A stretch of 64,000 nt of DNA from Thamnaconus septentrionalis (GCA_009823395.1 CM020506.1:1-64000); one strand, 5' to 3'; shown: positions 12,982-22,869, counted from the first letter of the stretch. Numbers and translations: made by a program. The notes: generated by a model not told the origin, from the sequence alone.

Positions 12982-13126
12982 ATGGAGCAAGGCTGGACGG
13001 AGGTCCGCTATGGACGCCGTCGGAAGGAGCCTTACAACCAGCGGAGGGTCCAGTGGAGGAATGACTATGGGGGGATGGACAGCGCTAATTCTGGCCCCTC
13101 CCAGAGGGGTTGGAGACCTTTTCCTC
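12982..13126 (+). pseudogene. PLE-B ORF1 N-terminal fragment
   Basis: ATG then MEQGWTEVRYGRRRK, the B version of the conserved GWTxVRYGRR start, then an R/G/P-rich stretch. The frame runs into telomeric DNA as (Pro-Asn)n. Confidence 0.75.
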
Positions 13127-13210
13127 AACCTAACCCTAACCCTAACCCTAACCCTAACCCTTACCCTAACCCTAACCCTAACCCTAACCCTAACCCTAAC
13201 CCTAACCCTT
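13127..13210 (+). repeat. Telomeric (CCCTAA)n tract 5
   Basis: Contains one CCCTTA variant. Confidence 0.95.
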
Positions 13211-13328
13211 TGACCCTCCACCACCTTTGGGTGGTGGAACCCAAGGCTGGGAGATCTGCCTCACCAGCCCATTCTGAAGCGGAGAGTGCACTGGTTCTCT
13301 CCTTCGGGAGAGAACTCTTTTTTCCTTA
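13211..13328 (+). repeat. Unit C 3' module fragment, copy 1
   Basis: Hairpin CCACCACC/GGTGGTGG (13218-13237), spacer with GAGAGTGCAC, second hairpin GTTCTCTCC/GGGAGAGAAC (13294-13315), then TTTTTTCCTTAACC. It joins the start of a full C unit head-to-tail, so C once existed in tandem like S. Confidence 0.8.
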
Positions 13329-14033
13329 ACCTTACCCGCCAGGTCCCGCAGTTTGGGTTGTGTGTGTGATGTGGTCCCTCACGCCTTTTAGCCCTTAAAG
13401 TCCCTGACTGCCATGTCATATTAGACACCCAAACAAAGGCCTTATGCTAACCCTAACCAAATTCGATTTATGCGCCTAAACAGAACCATTTGAGGTATGC
13501 GCCTAAATTTAACCCATATACAGGATGCCTATCCCTAACCCTAGCCCTGTCCCTAACCCTAACCCTAACCCTGACCCTAATCTTGACTCTGGGCCTGAAC
13601 CTGACCTCTTTGTGAGGACAGGAATGACGGCCCAGGGGAGAGAGATGGGTGAAGGGGAAGAGGAAAGGACGAGACAGTGGAGAGGAGGGGGTAGAGGAGG
13701 GAGTGACCTTTCTCAATCCTTGACCTTTTCTAACCCTGTATCCTACTCTTGACCCTATATCTAACCCATTTTGACCTATGTCCATCTATTCTTTTTGAGC
13801 CACTCACGCCAACATTCCTGTGGGCCACTGGGGATATATAGTGAGCCATTATAAACACAGACGATTGAAGACCACTGAGACAGTTGAGTCAATTTTTTAT
13901 TAGCACATACAAGTGACATTAAAGGCATAGAGAAGAGCCAGAGATAGATAAGACAGAAGAAGAAGAGGAGTAGTATAGAGAGCAAAGAAGAAGAACGGGA
14001 AGAGAAGAAGATCAAAGGAGGAAAAGAAGAGAA

Positions 14034-14164
14034 CTTACCTGTTAAGAACATCACTTACCTGGAACCCCTAATTGGAAGACAAAAACATAATTAGTTACAA
14101 ATTAAAAACCTATAATTAGAGAAACTAATACTTACCAAAAAATTTATACTTACCTGGAACCCCT
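14034..14164 (-). other. Minus-strand splice-site cluster with two 9-nt micro-exons (unit C)
   Basis: On the minus strand GGGTTCCAG (14154-14162 and 14059-14067) is each time preceded by a pyrimidine-rich stretch ending in AG, with CTAAT branch-like words upstream, and followed by GTAAGT. Further GTAAGT donors follow AACAG near 14034. The pattern is seen directly. That it is spliced is inferred. Confidence 0.55.
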
Positions 14165-14422
14165 AAAAGGAAGAAACAAGACATATTAGTCAAAATTGAA
14201 ACCCCTAAAAGGAGAAAACCTGTAAAAAGGTCATTTTAATTGAATTACTTACCCTGTTAAGTACTCACTGAGGGAAAACTATGCAAATCCCATATCAGGG
14301 CGCATAGAGTAGATGAAGGTGAGAGGAAATTCTGTCCCTGGGCATGACGTTAAACTGCACCCTGAGGAGCAGCTGGGCACGGGCCCAAGTGGTGTAGGCC
14401 ATACTAGGTTATTTCCACTCCT

Positions 14423-14479
14423 GTCGACCGCTACTGATGAAGGGCATGAGAGCCCAAACGCTAATGCGCAACGGTCGAC
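14423..14479 (+). ncRNA. Hammerhead ribozyme, unit C copy 1, damaged
   Basis: Stem I GTCGACC/GGTCGAC and CTGATGA (14434-14440) are intact. GAAAC reads CAAAC and the GUU site is scrambled. The second copy at 26164 is intact. Confidence 0.6.
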
Positions 14480-14519
14480 TTCATTTCTAGCAAAGAACTG
14501 CTATGAAACAATTTGACCT

Positions 14520-14629
14520 CCACCACCTTTGGGTGGTGGAACCCAAGGCTGGGAGATCTGCCTCACCAGCCCATTCTGAAGCGGAGAGTGCACTGGTTCT
14601 CTCCTTCGGGAGAGAACTCTTTTTTCCTT
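14520..14629 (+). other. Unit C 3' module (two hairpins) at telomeric junction
   Basis: CCACCACC/GGTGGTGG hairpin at 14520-14539, 3' hairpin at 14596-14617, then TTTTTTCCTTAACCTAACCC. Confidence 0.75.
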
Positions 14630-14692
14630 AACCTAACCCTAACCCTAACCCTAACCCTACCCTAACCCTAACCCTAACCCTAACCCTAACCC
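14630..14692 (+). repeat. Telomeric (CCCTAA)n tract 6
   Basis: Links C to a long T copy. Confidence 0.95.
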
Positions 14693-15160
14693 TGACTATA
14701 GCGCCACCTAGGTGAAAAAAGTTACTACCTAAAAGGGCATGTTGTATCAACGCCAAATGGCCTGAAACGTGCTCCAAACCACTTTCTGGGAGGTGATTTT
14801 TCGGAAAACACTTTTGCTGTTTTTGCCACCAAAGAATCTCCCATTGAAATGAATAGCGAAATTCAAACGCAAATATCGCGAGAACGGTAAGTCCTACGAC
14901 CTTGGAACCTTGATCCGTCTGACATAATTCGGCCATGCTGAACACGCTGGTGCTCGTCCCCGAGTCTCTACGACCTACGGTTCCTGAGATATGGCTATTT
15001 CCGGTATAACTCCGAACCGGAAGTGACATCATCACGTAACTCGCGTCACACGTAGGTACACACCTCATACACATGTGTACAAAATTTCAAGTCTATAACT
15101 CATTCCATCGTGGGAGATATGGATATTTTAGAGGATCGGAATTTCCGATCGTGGTTGCTA
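14693..15160 (+). repeat. T block copy 2 (longest 5' form)
   Basis: Begins at GACTATAGCGCCACC, the same left limit as the copy at 29172. It contains the full T sequence through the GATCGG..CCGATC inverted repeat. The last bases before the telomere differ (GTTGCTACCCC). Confidence 0.8.
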
Positions 15161-15419
15161 CCCCTAACCCCAACCCTAACCCTAACCCTAACCCTAACCC
15201 TAACCCTAACCCTAACCCTAACCCTAACCCTAACCCTAACCCTAACCCTAACCCTAACCCTAACCCTAACCCTAACCCTAACCCTAACCCTAACCCTAAC
15301 CCTAACCCTAACCCTAACCCTAACCCTAACCCAAACCCTAACCCTAACCCAACCCTAACCCAACCCTAACCCTAACCCTAACCCTAACCCTAACCCTAAC
15401 CCTAACCCTAACCCTAACC
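15161..15419 (+). repeat. Telomeric (CCCTAA)n tract 7 (longest)
   Basis: About 259 bp of nearly perfect repeats with CCCAAA and CCCAA slips near 15331-15365. Confidence 0.95.
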
Positions 15420-15811
15420 GTCCTGGGCAAGACGTTAAACTGCAACCTGAAAAAGAGGAAAAGAAATAATTAGAGAACAAATATTGAAAAAAGCACCACG
15501 GCACAAAATTAGAAAATAATTCGGCAATAATTTTGGGAAGGGAGGCAGCAGTGCACGGGTAATTTTTGAGCGGTTGATGCCATTTTGGGCAGCCTTGCTC
15601 CAAAGACAGCCAGCGCCTGAAGAAGGCCACCTGACGGTCGAAACGTCAGCACGGAAAAGCTGTCTTCCGCATCTGAACACATGATGTGTAATTTTTTGAA
15701 ACCCCACCACCTTAGGGTGGTGGAAAAAACTTAAGGGCTGGGGGGCCCACCTGGATCACACTCTCTCGCAGAGAGTGCACCAGGTTTTCTCCGAGGAGAA
15801 ACCTTTTTTTC
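15418..15811 (+). repeat. Non-coding telomere unit D (5'-truncated)
   Basis: Starts at the box GTCCTGGGCAAGACG, directly fused to telomeric repeats, then A-rich sequence, an intact hammerhead (15605-15664), CCACCACC/GGTGGTGG hairpin, GAGAGTGCAC, 3' hairpin TTTCTCC/GGAGAAA and CCTAAACCTAACCC. On the minus strand the box is an exon preceded by a strong acceptor (CCTCTTTTTCAG), and telomeric TTAGGG begins within a few bases of where the exon ends in S, E and G. Confidence 0.8.
15605..15664 (+). ncRNA. Hammerhead ribozyme, unit D
   Basis: Outer stem I GACAGC/GCTGTC, CTGAAGA 15617-15623, stem II GGCC/GGTC, GAAAC 15640-15644, GUC 15645-15647. Core complete. Inner stem I is weak. Confidence 0.8.
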
Positions 15812-15873
15812 CTAAACCTAACCCTAACCCTAACCCTAACCCTAACCCTAACCCTAACCCTAACCCTAACCCT
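15812..15873 (+). repeat. Telomeric (CCCTAA)n tract 8
   Basis: Joined on the right to the middle of PLE-A coding sequence. Confidence 0.95.
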
Positions 15874-16355
15874 ATTCAAGCGTGATTTCGGCCTATAAAA
15901 GGAATAAGAATTTGAATGATTGGCTAGTAAGGGCTAAATTACCCTCATTATCTTGGAAAAAACCCCTCAAAAGACAGAAATATTTTTACAAATTGAAATT
16001 TATTAAAAACAGTCAGAATAAAATCATGCATAAAATTCAACAGGAATTTACTTTGAGGTCCAGAAATTGTGTTTATGTCATTTTTTGTTTGAAATGCCAA
16101 ATTAAATATGTGGGGGAAACCAAAAATTGTTTGTCAACTCGTCTGTCACAACATTTGTATAACATCAGAAACAAGAAAGAGACAAACACATTGCTGGTTC
16201 AGCATTTTTTACAGCATGGCGCTGAATTTTTGAGAATGTCAGGATTGGAGGGGAATGTGTGTTGGACGGAAAGGGAGCGAAAGGGAAAGGAGAGATACTG
16301 GATTTTTACAGTGGGAACAAGGGAACCGGGGGGGTTAAATATGAAGAGGAACTAG
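15874..16355 (+). pseudogene. 5'-truncated PLE-A GIY-YIG endonuclease end
   Basis: Encodes only the last ~158 residues of the RT-endonuclease ORF, from SVISAYKRN to a TAG stop, including CVYVIFCLKC and KYVGET. It lacks the RT and a start of its own. Its sequence equals the C-terminus of the downstream ORF, marking the upstream partial tandem copy. Confidence 0.85.
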
Positions 16356-16389
16356 CTCATTTATTAGTCCCAAACCCTTGCCTTGCTCT

Positions 16390-16925
16390 AAGAACTAACC
16401 GTGAATCCTAGCTCAATTCCTAAACCTAACTCTGTTTCTATTCTATGCCTAAATCTAACCCTAATCTCTACTCTAATCCTAACCCTAGCTCTATTTTCTA
16501 AACCTAACCTTGTGTCTGTTCTATATCTAAACCTAACCCTAATCTCTGCCCTAATCTTAACCCTAGCTCTATTTCCTAAACCTAACCCTGTTTCTTTTCT
16601 ATACCTAAACCAAACCCTAATCTCTGTCCTAATCTTAACCCTAGCTCTATTTCCTAAACCTAACCCTGTTCCTTTTCTATGCCTAAACCTAACCCTAAAT
16701 CTCTGCCCTAATCTTAACCCTAGCTCTATTTCCTAAACCTAACCCTGTTTCTTTTCTATGCCTAAACCTAACCCTAATCTCTGCCCTAATCTTAACCCTA
16801 ACTCCTAAACCTAACCCTAATCTCTGCTCTAATCCTAACCCTAGTTCTATTTCCTAAACCTAACCTTGTTTCTTTTCTATTCCTAAATCTAACCCTAATC
16901 TCTGCCTTAATCTTAACCCTAGCTC
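16390..16925 (+). repeat. PLE-A telomere-like minisatellite, copy 2
   Basis: About seven ~75 bp repeats built from CCTAAACCTAACCCT words separated by CTGTTTCTTTTCTATG and AATCTCTGCC. It lies between the endonuclease stop and the AT-rich tract, so in RNA it is 3' UTR. Confidence 0.85.
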
Positions 16926-17300
16926 TTAAATTAAATTAATAAATAATTAAAAATCTTAAAAAATATTTAAAAACATTAAAAAATATTCTTAAAAAACAAC
17001 AAAAAAATTTTAAAAAATCTTTCTTAAAAAACACTAAAAATCTTAAAAAGACCTTTAAAAACTATTTAAAAGGTTAAAAAAACTACAAAAAAGTTAAAAC
17101 TATTAAAACTACTATAAAAAGTTAAAACTATTAAAAACTACTATAAAAAGTTTAAAAATTAAAAAATATTAAAAACAATTAAAAAATGATTAAAAACTAT
17201 TAAAAAATTAAAAACCGATTAAAAACATTAAAAAGTATAATTAAAATGTTCATAACAATCATTAAAAACGTTAAAATATGTTTGGTTTAAAAGAAATTAA
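16926..17300 (+). other. AT-rich TTAAAAA tract of PLE-A pLTR
   Basis: No ORF. Irregular runs of TTAAAAA, TTAAAAC and CTATAAAAAG. Equivalent tracts occur in B and F at the same place. Confidence 0.7.
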
Positions 17301-17349
17301 AAAAGCGAGAAAAGCTTAGAAGTTTTTTTAAAAAAAAAGTTTTAGAGGC

Positions 17350-17387
17350 TATTTATTGACCTGCAGCAAAGGGCTCAGTGTCATTCC
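17350..17387 (+). promoter_or_regulatory. PLE-A promoter driving the long copy
   Basis: TATTTAT 17350-17356 and initiator-like TCATTCC 17381-17387. The predicted start near 17383 is just upstream of the ribozyme and ~245 nt before ORF1. Confidence 0.45.
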
Positions 17388-17420
17388 TCCTCCAACAGTC
17401 GAGGAGGCAACATCTTTTTT

Positions 17421-17495
17421 GTGTGCTCTTTGTTTTTTTCACCTGAGGAAGACTGATTATAGTTGAAACGTCGTGAATTTTTTGTTTTAGCACAC
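17421..17495 (+). ncRNA. Hammerhead ribozyme, PLE-A 5' pLTR
   Basis: GTGTGCT/AGCACAC outer stem, CTGAGGA 17443-17449, GAAAC 17465-17469, GUC 17470-17472, complete core. In the 5' UTR of the long copy, cleavage would remove the first ~90 nt of the transcript. Confidence 0.85.
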
Positions 17496-17626
17496 CTTCT
17501 TTAGTTGTTTATTTTTATTTTTATTTTTATTTTTATTAATAAATATATACAAATAAATAAATAAATAAATAATTTACACATCACACACACACACACACAT
17601 ACAATAAATAATTAAAAACCCAATTC

Positions 17627-19608
17627 ATGATGGGGGACGGCTGGACTACTGTCCGCTATGGTCGCCCAGGGGTCAACGCCTTACTACCAGGGGGACTGGC
17701 AGGTTGGACGTCCTGATGGGCGGATGGCTCCCGCGCACCACCTCCCTCCCACGGGAGGGAGGACTTTACAAAACCTATCCGCCAGCGCCCCCCAGGACAA
17801 CACAACACGCCGGTTCCCTGCTGCTCCTTTCAGGACCTAGTCCAACCCGGACGGTTTACATCAGCCCCAAATAGGCCTGATGATAGGAATGTGACATGGC
17901 AGCCAGCAGATCCGAGATTGGGTCGATTGATCAGACGGATCTATGCAGTGATCAGAACGGTGCATCACCTTCAGAATGTGGCACCAAAGCCTGGGAATCC
18001 AGAACCTAGAATGATTGGAAGAATGGTTGAAGTGTTGTCTCGAATGATTTAAGCCGGCTGCCCCCACGAGACACAGCGGATCTCATTACAGGAAATGCGA
18101 AGAATTGGGGATACAACACCTGTTTGATCCTCATGGAGCATTATGAGAAGTGTTTGGAGGAGGCTTTGGAGATGCTCTCAGACCTTTTGACCCCGGAGTG
18201 GAATGTGGCCTTTGAAGTGGCAGTTCGTTGGGCGAGACGCAACTTTCCTCGCATTAAGCAGGACTCGATTGACCACGCTGAGGCCTTGATTACCGCCACC
18301 ATGGACCTGGAAGAATCACACCGCCTCCGCCCGACCTAAAAAACGGCCAAGACACATGTCTCTTTTAAGGGTACGGAGACACGGGTTCAAGACACAGACG
18401 AGTCGGACTGGCCTCCGCTTCAGCCTAAAAACACGGCCAAGACCCGGGTTCTTCATCAGGGTACGGAGGCACAGGTGGAAGATCTGGTCGATTCAGACCA
18501 GCCTCCGCCCCCGCCTAAAAAAACGGCCAAGACCCGGATCTTTAAGAAAGCGGAGGCTAAAGTCCTGACTCAACCAAGCACATCCAAAATGCCTGGGAAG
18601 GCTAAAGCCAAAACCAGGGGTGTAGTGACCAAGGCTCAGGAGGCAGATTGGTTTCAGCCTGTGAAGACGGGAACATCCCCCAAACTCCAAAGGGCCAGGA
18701 AGGCGAGGGGCAGGGTTTTGCGGGAAGTCAGTTCTTCGGAAGAATCCGACGACGACCTGGAATTGAGAGTTTTGGAGGGATCATCGGATTCAGACCAGAT
18801 GGTTGTCAGAACTCTTTTTCGGGAGTCGAATGAGGAGGATCAGGTGGAAGAGACCGCCTCCTCCTTTCCCCAAACCCCACAGACCCCACAGACCCCAGTC
18901 AGAGCTGTAGCTCAGGTCCATCGAGCCATTTCTTCATCGTCCTCTGATGAGGAGGATGTAGAGGATGAAAGAGAGAATGAGGGAGACAAAAGAGAGGAAG
19001 AGGAGGAAGACGTCTTCCAGGAATCTTTTGAACTCTTTAGTCATCCTGAGCCACAAAGATTCCAAGTCCATCGAAATCCCAATACCCAGAGAAAACTGAC
19101 GGACTGGGATTTGATTGTTCGAAAAAAGTGGCTGATCATTGGGGATTCGAATGTTTATAGCTTCCCGGATTTCTTCCAAAAAGATCTGCAGGTGGAGAGT
19201 TTTCCGGGCAGTCACTTCCGCCATGGACAAGCCCTTATGGAGAAGACTGCGGTCCCGGTAGATCTGGTGGTTGAAAAAATTGTGCTGGCGTTTGGTATCA
19301 ATGGGAGAGCTAACAAAGGGGAGACCACCGTGAAGAGCTTACAGGGAATCATGAGGTCCACCAAACGAAAATTCCCGTATGCGGAGATCTGGATCCCCCT
19401 TGTGAACTTCTCAGAAGCTCTCCCACAGGAGGAAAGGGACAATCTTACCTCTCTCAACAGCTATATTCAGAGGAATATGCCCTTTATTCCTCTTCTTCCG
19501 GACTTCCACCAATTCTCGACGGAACCGGATGACATCCACTGGACGTCCGAAACGGGTGGTGCAATGTTCAGGCACTGGATGTCCTTTTTAAACTCACACA
19601 CCCCTTAA
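17627..19608 (+). pseudogene. PLE-A ORF1: basic N-terminus, helical region, SGNH-like domain
   Basis: ATG at 17627 begins MMGDGWTTVRYGR, the start shared with all solo pLTRs. It is broken within 30 codons by homopolymer losses relative to 23114 and again near 18050 and 18340. Recoverable parts in order: Arg/Gly/Pro-rich N-terminus; helical segment around 17870-18330 (NWGYNTCLILMEHYEKC); Lys/Pro and Ser/Asp/Glu-rich linkers; C-terminal ~160 residues resembling an SGNH/GDSL hydrolase. In the open stretch from 18475 (377 codons) GDSN is at 223-226, GIN at 274-276 and DDIH at 352-355, matching blocks I, III and V of that fold. Esterase-like domains are known in ORF1 of some LINEs. Here it precedes a PLE RT. 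Activity is unproven. Confidence 0.75.
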
Positions 19609-21810
19609 GTTCGGCCCGAGAGGGGGTGAGTACTGTGCGACCTTTGTATGGGCAGAATGTCATTGTTCTCGCACAAGACTTCCAACTTACCACAGCCCAA
19701 TACAATCTGTTGAACAGAGGTCTTTCATTTATACCCACTGTCGGAACACAAAAAATGAGAAATTACAATTGAAATGGATCTTCAAAATTATCATCGACGC
19801 ATTAAATTGGCCACATATTTCAGACAGGCACCCAAAAGGATAGGGTCCCTTCATTGGCCCTTCCGATTGATGCCACCATTTCATCTACTGCCATTGGACA
19901 TACAACAATTAATTCATTGGGATCAGGATTCACTTAAAAACACTACAAATTAATTCATGGAGATTTAAACATTCCGTCGGAAGAAATTCATGCATTACGG
20001 GAATTAAAAAGTAAAAACAAATTGTTATCAAGCTCATGGACAAGGGATCAGCGGTTGTTGTTTTGGGAGGGACCAATACATACAGGAAGTGAAACGACAA
20101 CTCAATGACACAGTTTATTATAAAAAATTAGCAAAACCAATTTACCTGGATACTGTACCTCTGGTGCGGGACATCCTGGACAACCTGAAAAAGAAAAAAT
20201 ACATTAATCACCGACAAAGACAATACCTGGCTGGACAAACACAACCTAGAGAAAGACGATTTTACATCCTACCCAAAATTCATAAAAAACCGGAGTCATG
20301 GCCAGTTCCACATAAAATCCCCCCAGGCAGACCAATCGTTTCTGACTGTGGAAGTGAAACATACTACACAGCGGAATATTTGGACTACTTTTTGAACCCA
20401 TTGTCCACAAAACACCCTGCATATATCCAAGACACGTACGCATTCATCCAACTGATTAAAAGCATAAGAATCCCTTCAGAATTTCTGTTTTTCACGATGG
20501 ATGTAGATAATTTATATACAAATATTCCCATTGAAGCGGGTATTGACTGCGTAAAACAAATTTTTCTACAAAACCCGGACCCACAGCTTACCTGACTTAT
20601 TTAACTCATTGATTTATTACGGATCAATTTAACCAGGAATGATTTCGTTTTTGAGGACAATTTTTATTTGCAGGTGAAAGGCACCGCAATGGGCAAAAGA
20701 TTTGCCCCAGCATACGCCAATATTTTTATGGCTAACTGGGAAAGGGAAGCACTGGCCAAATGTCCCAAGAAGCCAGCCATTTATGTCAGGTATCTGGATG
20801 ACATATTTGGGATTTGGCTGGGGTCCAGACAGGAATTTGATTATTTTGTTAACCTTTTGAACTCCCATGATCCTTCGATCAAATTAAAGGTGGAAGTTGA
20901 TCAAAATTCAATTAATTTTTTAGATACAACAGTGTTTCGGGGGCCAAGGTTTAACAAAAAACACAAGCTTGACATCAAAGTTTTTTTCAAACCAACGGAT
21001 ACACACGCACTACTCCAAAGACACAGTCATCATCCAAAACACACATTCAAAGGGATTGTCAAATCACAACTAATTCGATTCAAACGGATTTGCACAAGGT
21101 CACATGACTTCAAGCAAGCTGTGGGGATATTATTTCGTGCTCTCAGAAGGAGAGGGTACACTCGGCCCTTTCTGAGAAATTGTTTAAAAACATTCCAAAT
21201 TAAACGGGAAAGATCAAACAAAAATTTGATTCCTCTTATAACTACCTTTTCATTGGCAGCATCAGGACTAAATTCTAAATTTAAAACAAATTTTCACAAA
21301 ATGTCAAATCGGGAAACATTAATTCCAAATTCAAGCGTGATTTCGGCCTATAAAAGGAATAAGAATTTGAATGATTGGCTAGTAAGGGCTAAATTACCCT
21401 CATTATCTTGGAAAAAACCCCTCAAAAGACAGAAATATTTTTACAAATTGAAATTTATTAAAAACAGTCAGAATAAAATCATGCATAAAATTCAACAGGA
21501 ATTTACTTTGAGGTCCAGAAATTGTGTTTATGTCATTTTTTGTTTGAAATGCCAAATTAAATATGTGGGGGAAACCAAAAATTGTTTGTCAACTCGTCTG
21601 TCACAACATTTGTATAACATCAGAAACAAGAAAGAGACAAACACATTGCTGGTTCAGCATTTTTTACAGCATGGCGCTGAATTTTTGAGAATGTCAGGAT
21701 TGGAGGGGAATGTGTGTTGGACGGAAAGGGAGCGAAAGGGAAAGGAGAGATACTGGATTTTTACAGTGGGAACAAGGGAACCGGGGGGGTTAAATATGAA
21801 GAGGAACTAG
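19594..21810 (+). pseudogene. PLE-A reverse transcriptase / GIY-YIG endonuclease ORF
   Basis: Template-copying and DNA-nicking protein of a Penelope-like element. The N-terminal part begins in the -1 frame overlapping the ORF1 stop (NVIVLAQDFQL, LNRGLSFIPT), passes frame breaks before 20089, then gives RT motifs FYILPKIHK, GRPIVSDCG, FFTMDVDNLYTNIP; after two in-frame stops (20593-20604) it continues with KGTAMGKRFAPAYANIF, YVRYLDDIFG (the catalytic Asp pair at residues 44-45 of the open stretch from 20668) and INFLDTTV. The C-terminal GIY-YIG domain has CVYVIFCLKC, KYVGET and STRLSQH. The stop is at 21810. Order and motifs identify an endonuclease-positive PLE rather than TERT or a LINE. At least three disruptions make this copy non-functional as written. 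Some are single-base and could be sequencing errors. Confidence 0.92.
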
Positions 21811-22430
21811 CTCATTTATTAGTCCCAAACCCTTGCCTTGCCCTAAGAACTAACCGTGAATCCTAGCTCAATTCCTAAACCTAACTCTGTTTCTATTCTA
21901 TGCCTAAATCTAACCCTAATCTCTACTCTAATCCTAACCCTAGCTCTATTTTCTAAACCTAACCTTGTGTCTGTTCTATATCTAAACCTAACCCTAATCT
22001 CTGCCCTAATCTTAACCCTAGCTCTATTTCCTAAACCTAACCCTGTTTCTTTTCTATACCTAAACCAAACCCTAATCTCTGTCCTAATCTTAACCCTAGC
22101 TCTATTTCCTAAACCTAACCCTGTTCCTTTTCTATGCCTAAACCTAACCCTAAATCTCTGCCCTAATCTTAACCCTAGCTCTATTTCCTAAACCTAACCC
22201 TGTTTCTTTTCTATGCCTAAACCTAACCCTAATCTCTGCCCTAATCTTAACCCTAACTCTATTTCCTAAACCTAACCCTGTTTCTTTTCTATGTCTAAAC
22301 CTAACCCTAATCTCTGCTCTAATCCTAACCCTAGTTCTATTTCCTAAACCTAACCTTGTTTCTTTTCTATTCCTAAATCTAACCCTAATCTCTGCCTTAA
22401 TCTTAACCCTAGCTCTTAAATTAAATTAAT
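21811..22430 (+). repeat. PLE-A telomere-like minisatellite, 3' copy
   Basis: Near-identical to 16356-16925 with one extra repeat retained. It forms the 3' UTR of the long copy. Confidence 0.85.
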
Positions 22431-22830
22431 AAATAATTAAAATCTTAAAAATATTTAAAACATTAAAAAATATTCTTAAAAAACAACAAAAAAAAAATTT
22501 AAAAAATCTTTCTTAAAAACACTAAAAAATCTTAAAAAGACCTTTAAAAACTATTTAAAAGGTTAAAAACTACAAAAAAGTTAAAAACTATTAAAACTAC
22601 TATAAAAAGTTAAAAACTATTAAAACTACTATAAAAGTTTAAAAATTAAAAAATATTAAAAACAATTAAAAAATGATTAAAAACTATTAAAAAATTAAAA
22701 ACCGATTAAAAACATTAAAAAGTATAATTAAAATGTTCATAACAATCATTAAAAACGTTAAAATATGTTTGGTTTAAAAGAAATTAAAAAAGCGAGAAAA
22801 GCGAGAAGTTTTTTAAAAAAAAGCGAGAGG
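22431..22830 (+). other. AT-rich tract of the 3' pLTR
   Basis: TTAAAAA-type sequence equivalent to 16926-17300. No gene seen. Confidence 0.7.
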
Positions 22831-22831
22831 C

Positions 22832-22869
22832 TATTTATTGACCTGCAGCAAAGGGCTCAGTGTCATTCC
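22832..22869 (+). promoter_or_regulatory. PLE-A promoter in 3' pLTR
   Basis: TATTTAT 22832-22838 and TCATTCC 22863-22869, as in the 5' copy. Confidence 0.4.

Larger units (their letters stand above)
11580..13126 (+). mobile_element. PLE-B pseudo-LTR, copy 1
   Basis: Same plan as PLE-A but diverged in sequence: telomere-like minisatellite with CTTGATCTGGCCCTAAAC words (11580-12170), AT-rich tract (12230-12470), TATA box and initiator (12516-12550), hammerhead (12648-12705), TAAA repeats, ORF1 start at 12982, hairpin CCCCTCC..GAGGGG and telomeric junction at 13127. A second copy lies at 23308-24870 within a duplicated block. Confidence 0.85.
13329..14629 (+). repeat. Non-coding telomere unit C, copy 1
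   Basis: About 1.3 kb, organised like S: CCCTAACC and CCCTGACC words, G/A-rich tract near 13620-13710, minus-strand AATAAA (13896-13901), purine tract, splice-site cluster (14034-14164), shared exon box (14331-14360), a damaged hammerhead, the CCACC hairpin and the 3' hairpin. No convincing + ORF. Telomeric repeats follow at once. It is repeated at 25073-26372. Confidence 0.8.

Noticed and set aside
15073..15369. Long (Pro-Asn)n and (Leu-Thr)n ORFs and their minus-strand (Val-Arg)n / (Leu-Gly)n mirrors
   Set aside because: They are direct translations of telomeric hexamers, not genes.
16401..16736. 111-codon ORF repeated at 21856
   Set aside because: It lies wholly inside the PLE-A telomere-like minisatellite. 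The repeat period, not selection, keeps it open.
19594..21810. Telomerase reverse transcriptase (TERT)
   Set aside because: RT motifs YILPKIHK and YLDDIF together with a C-terminal GIY-YIG domain identify a Penelope-like element. No TERT-specific N-terminal domains are present.
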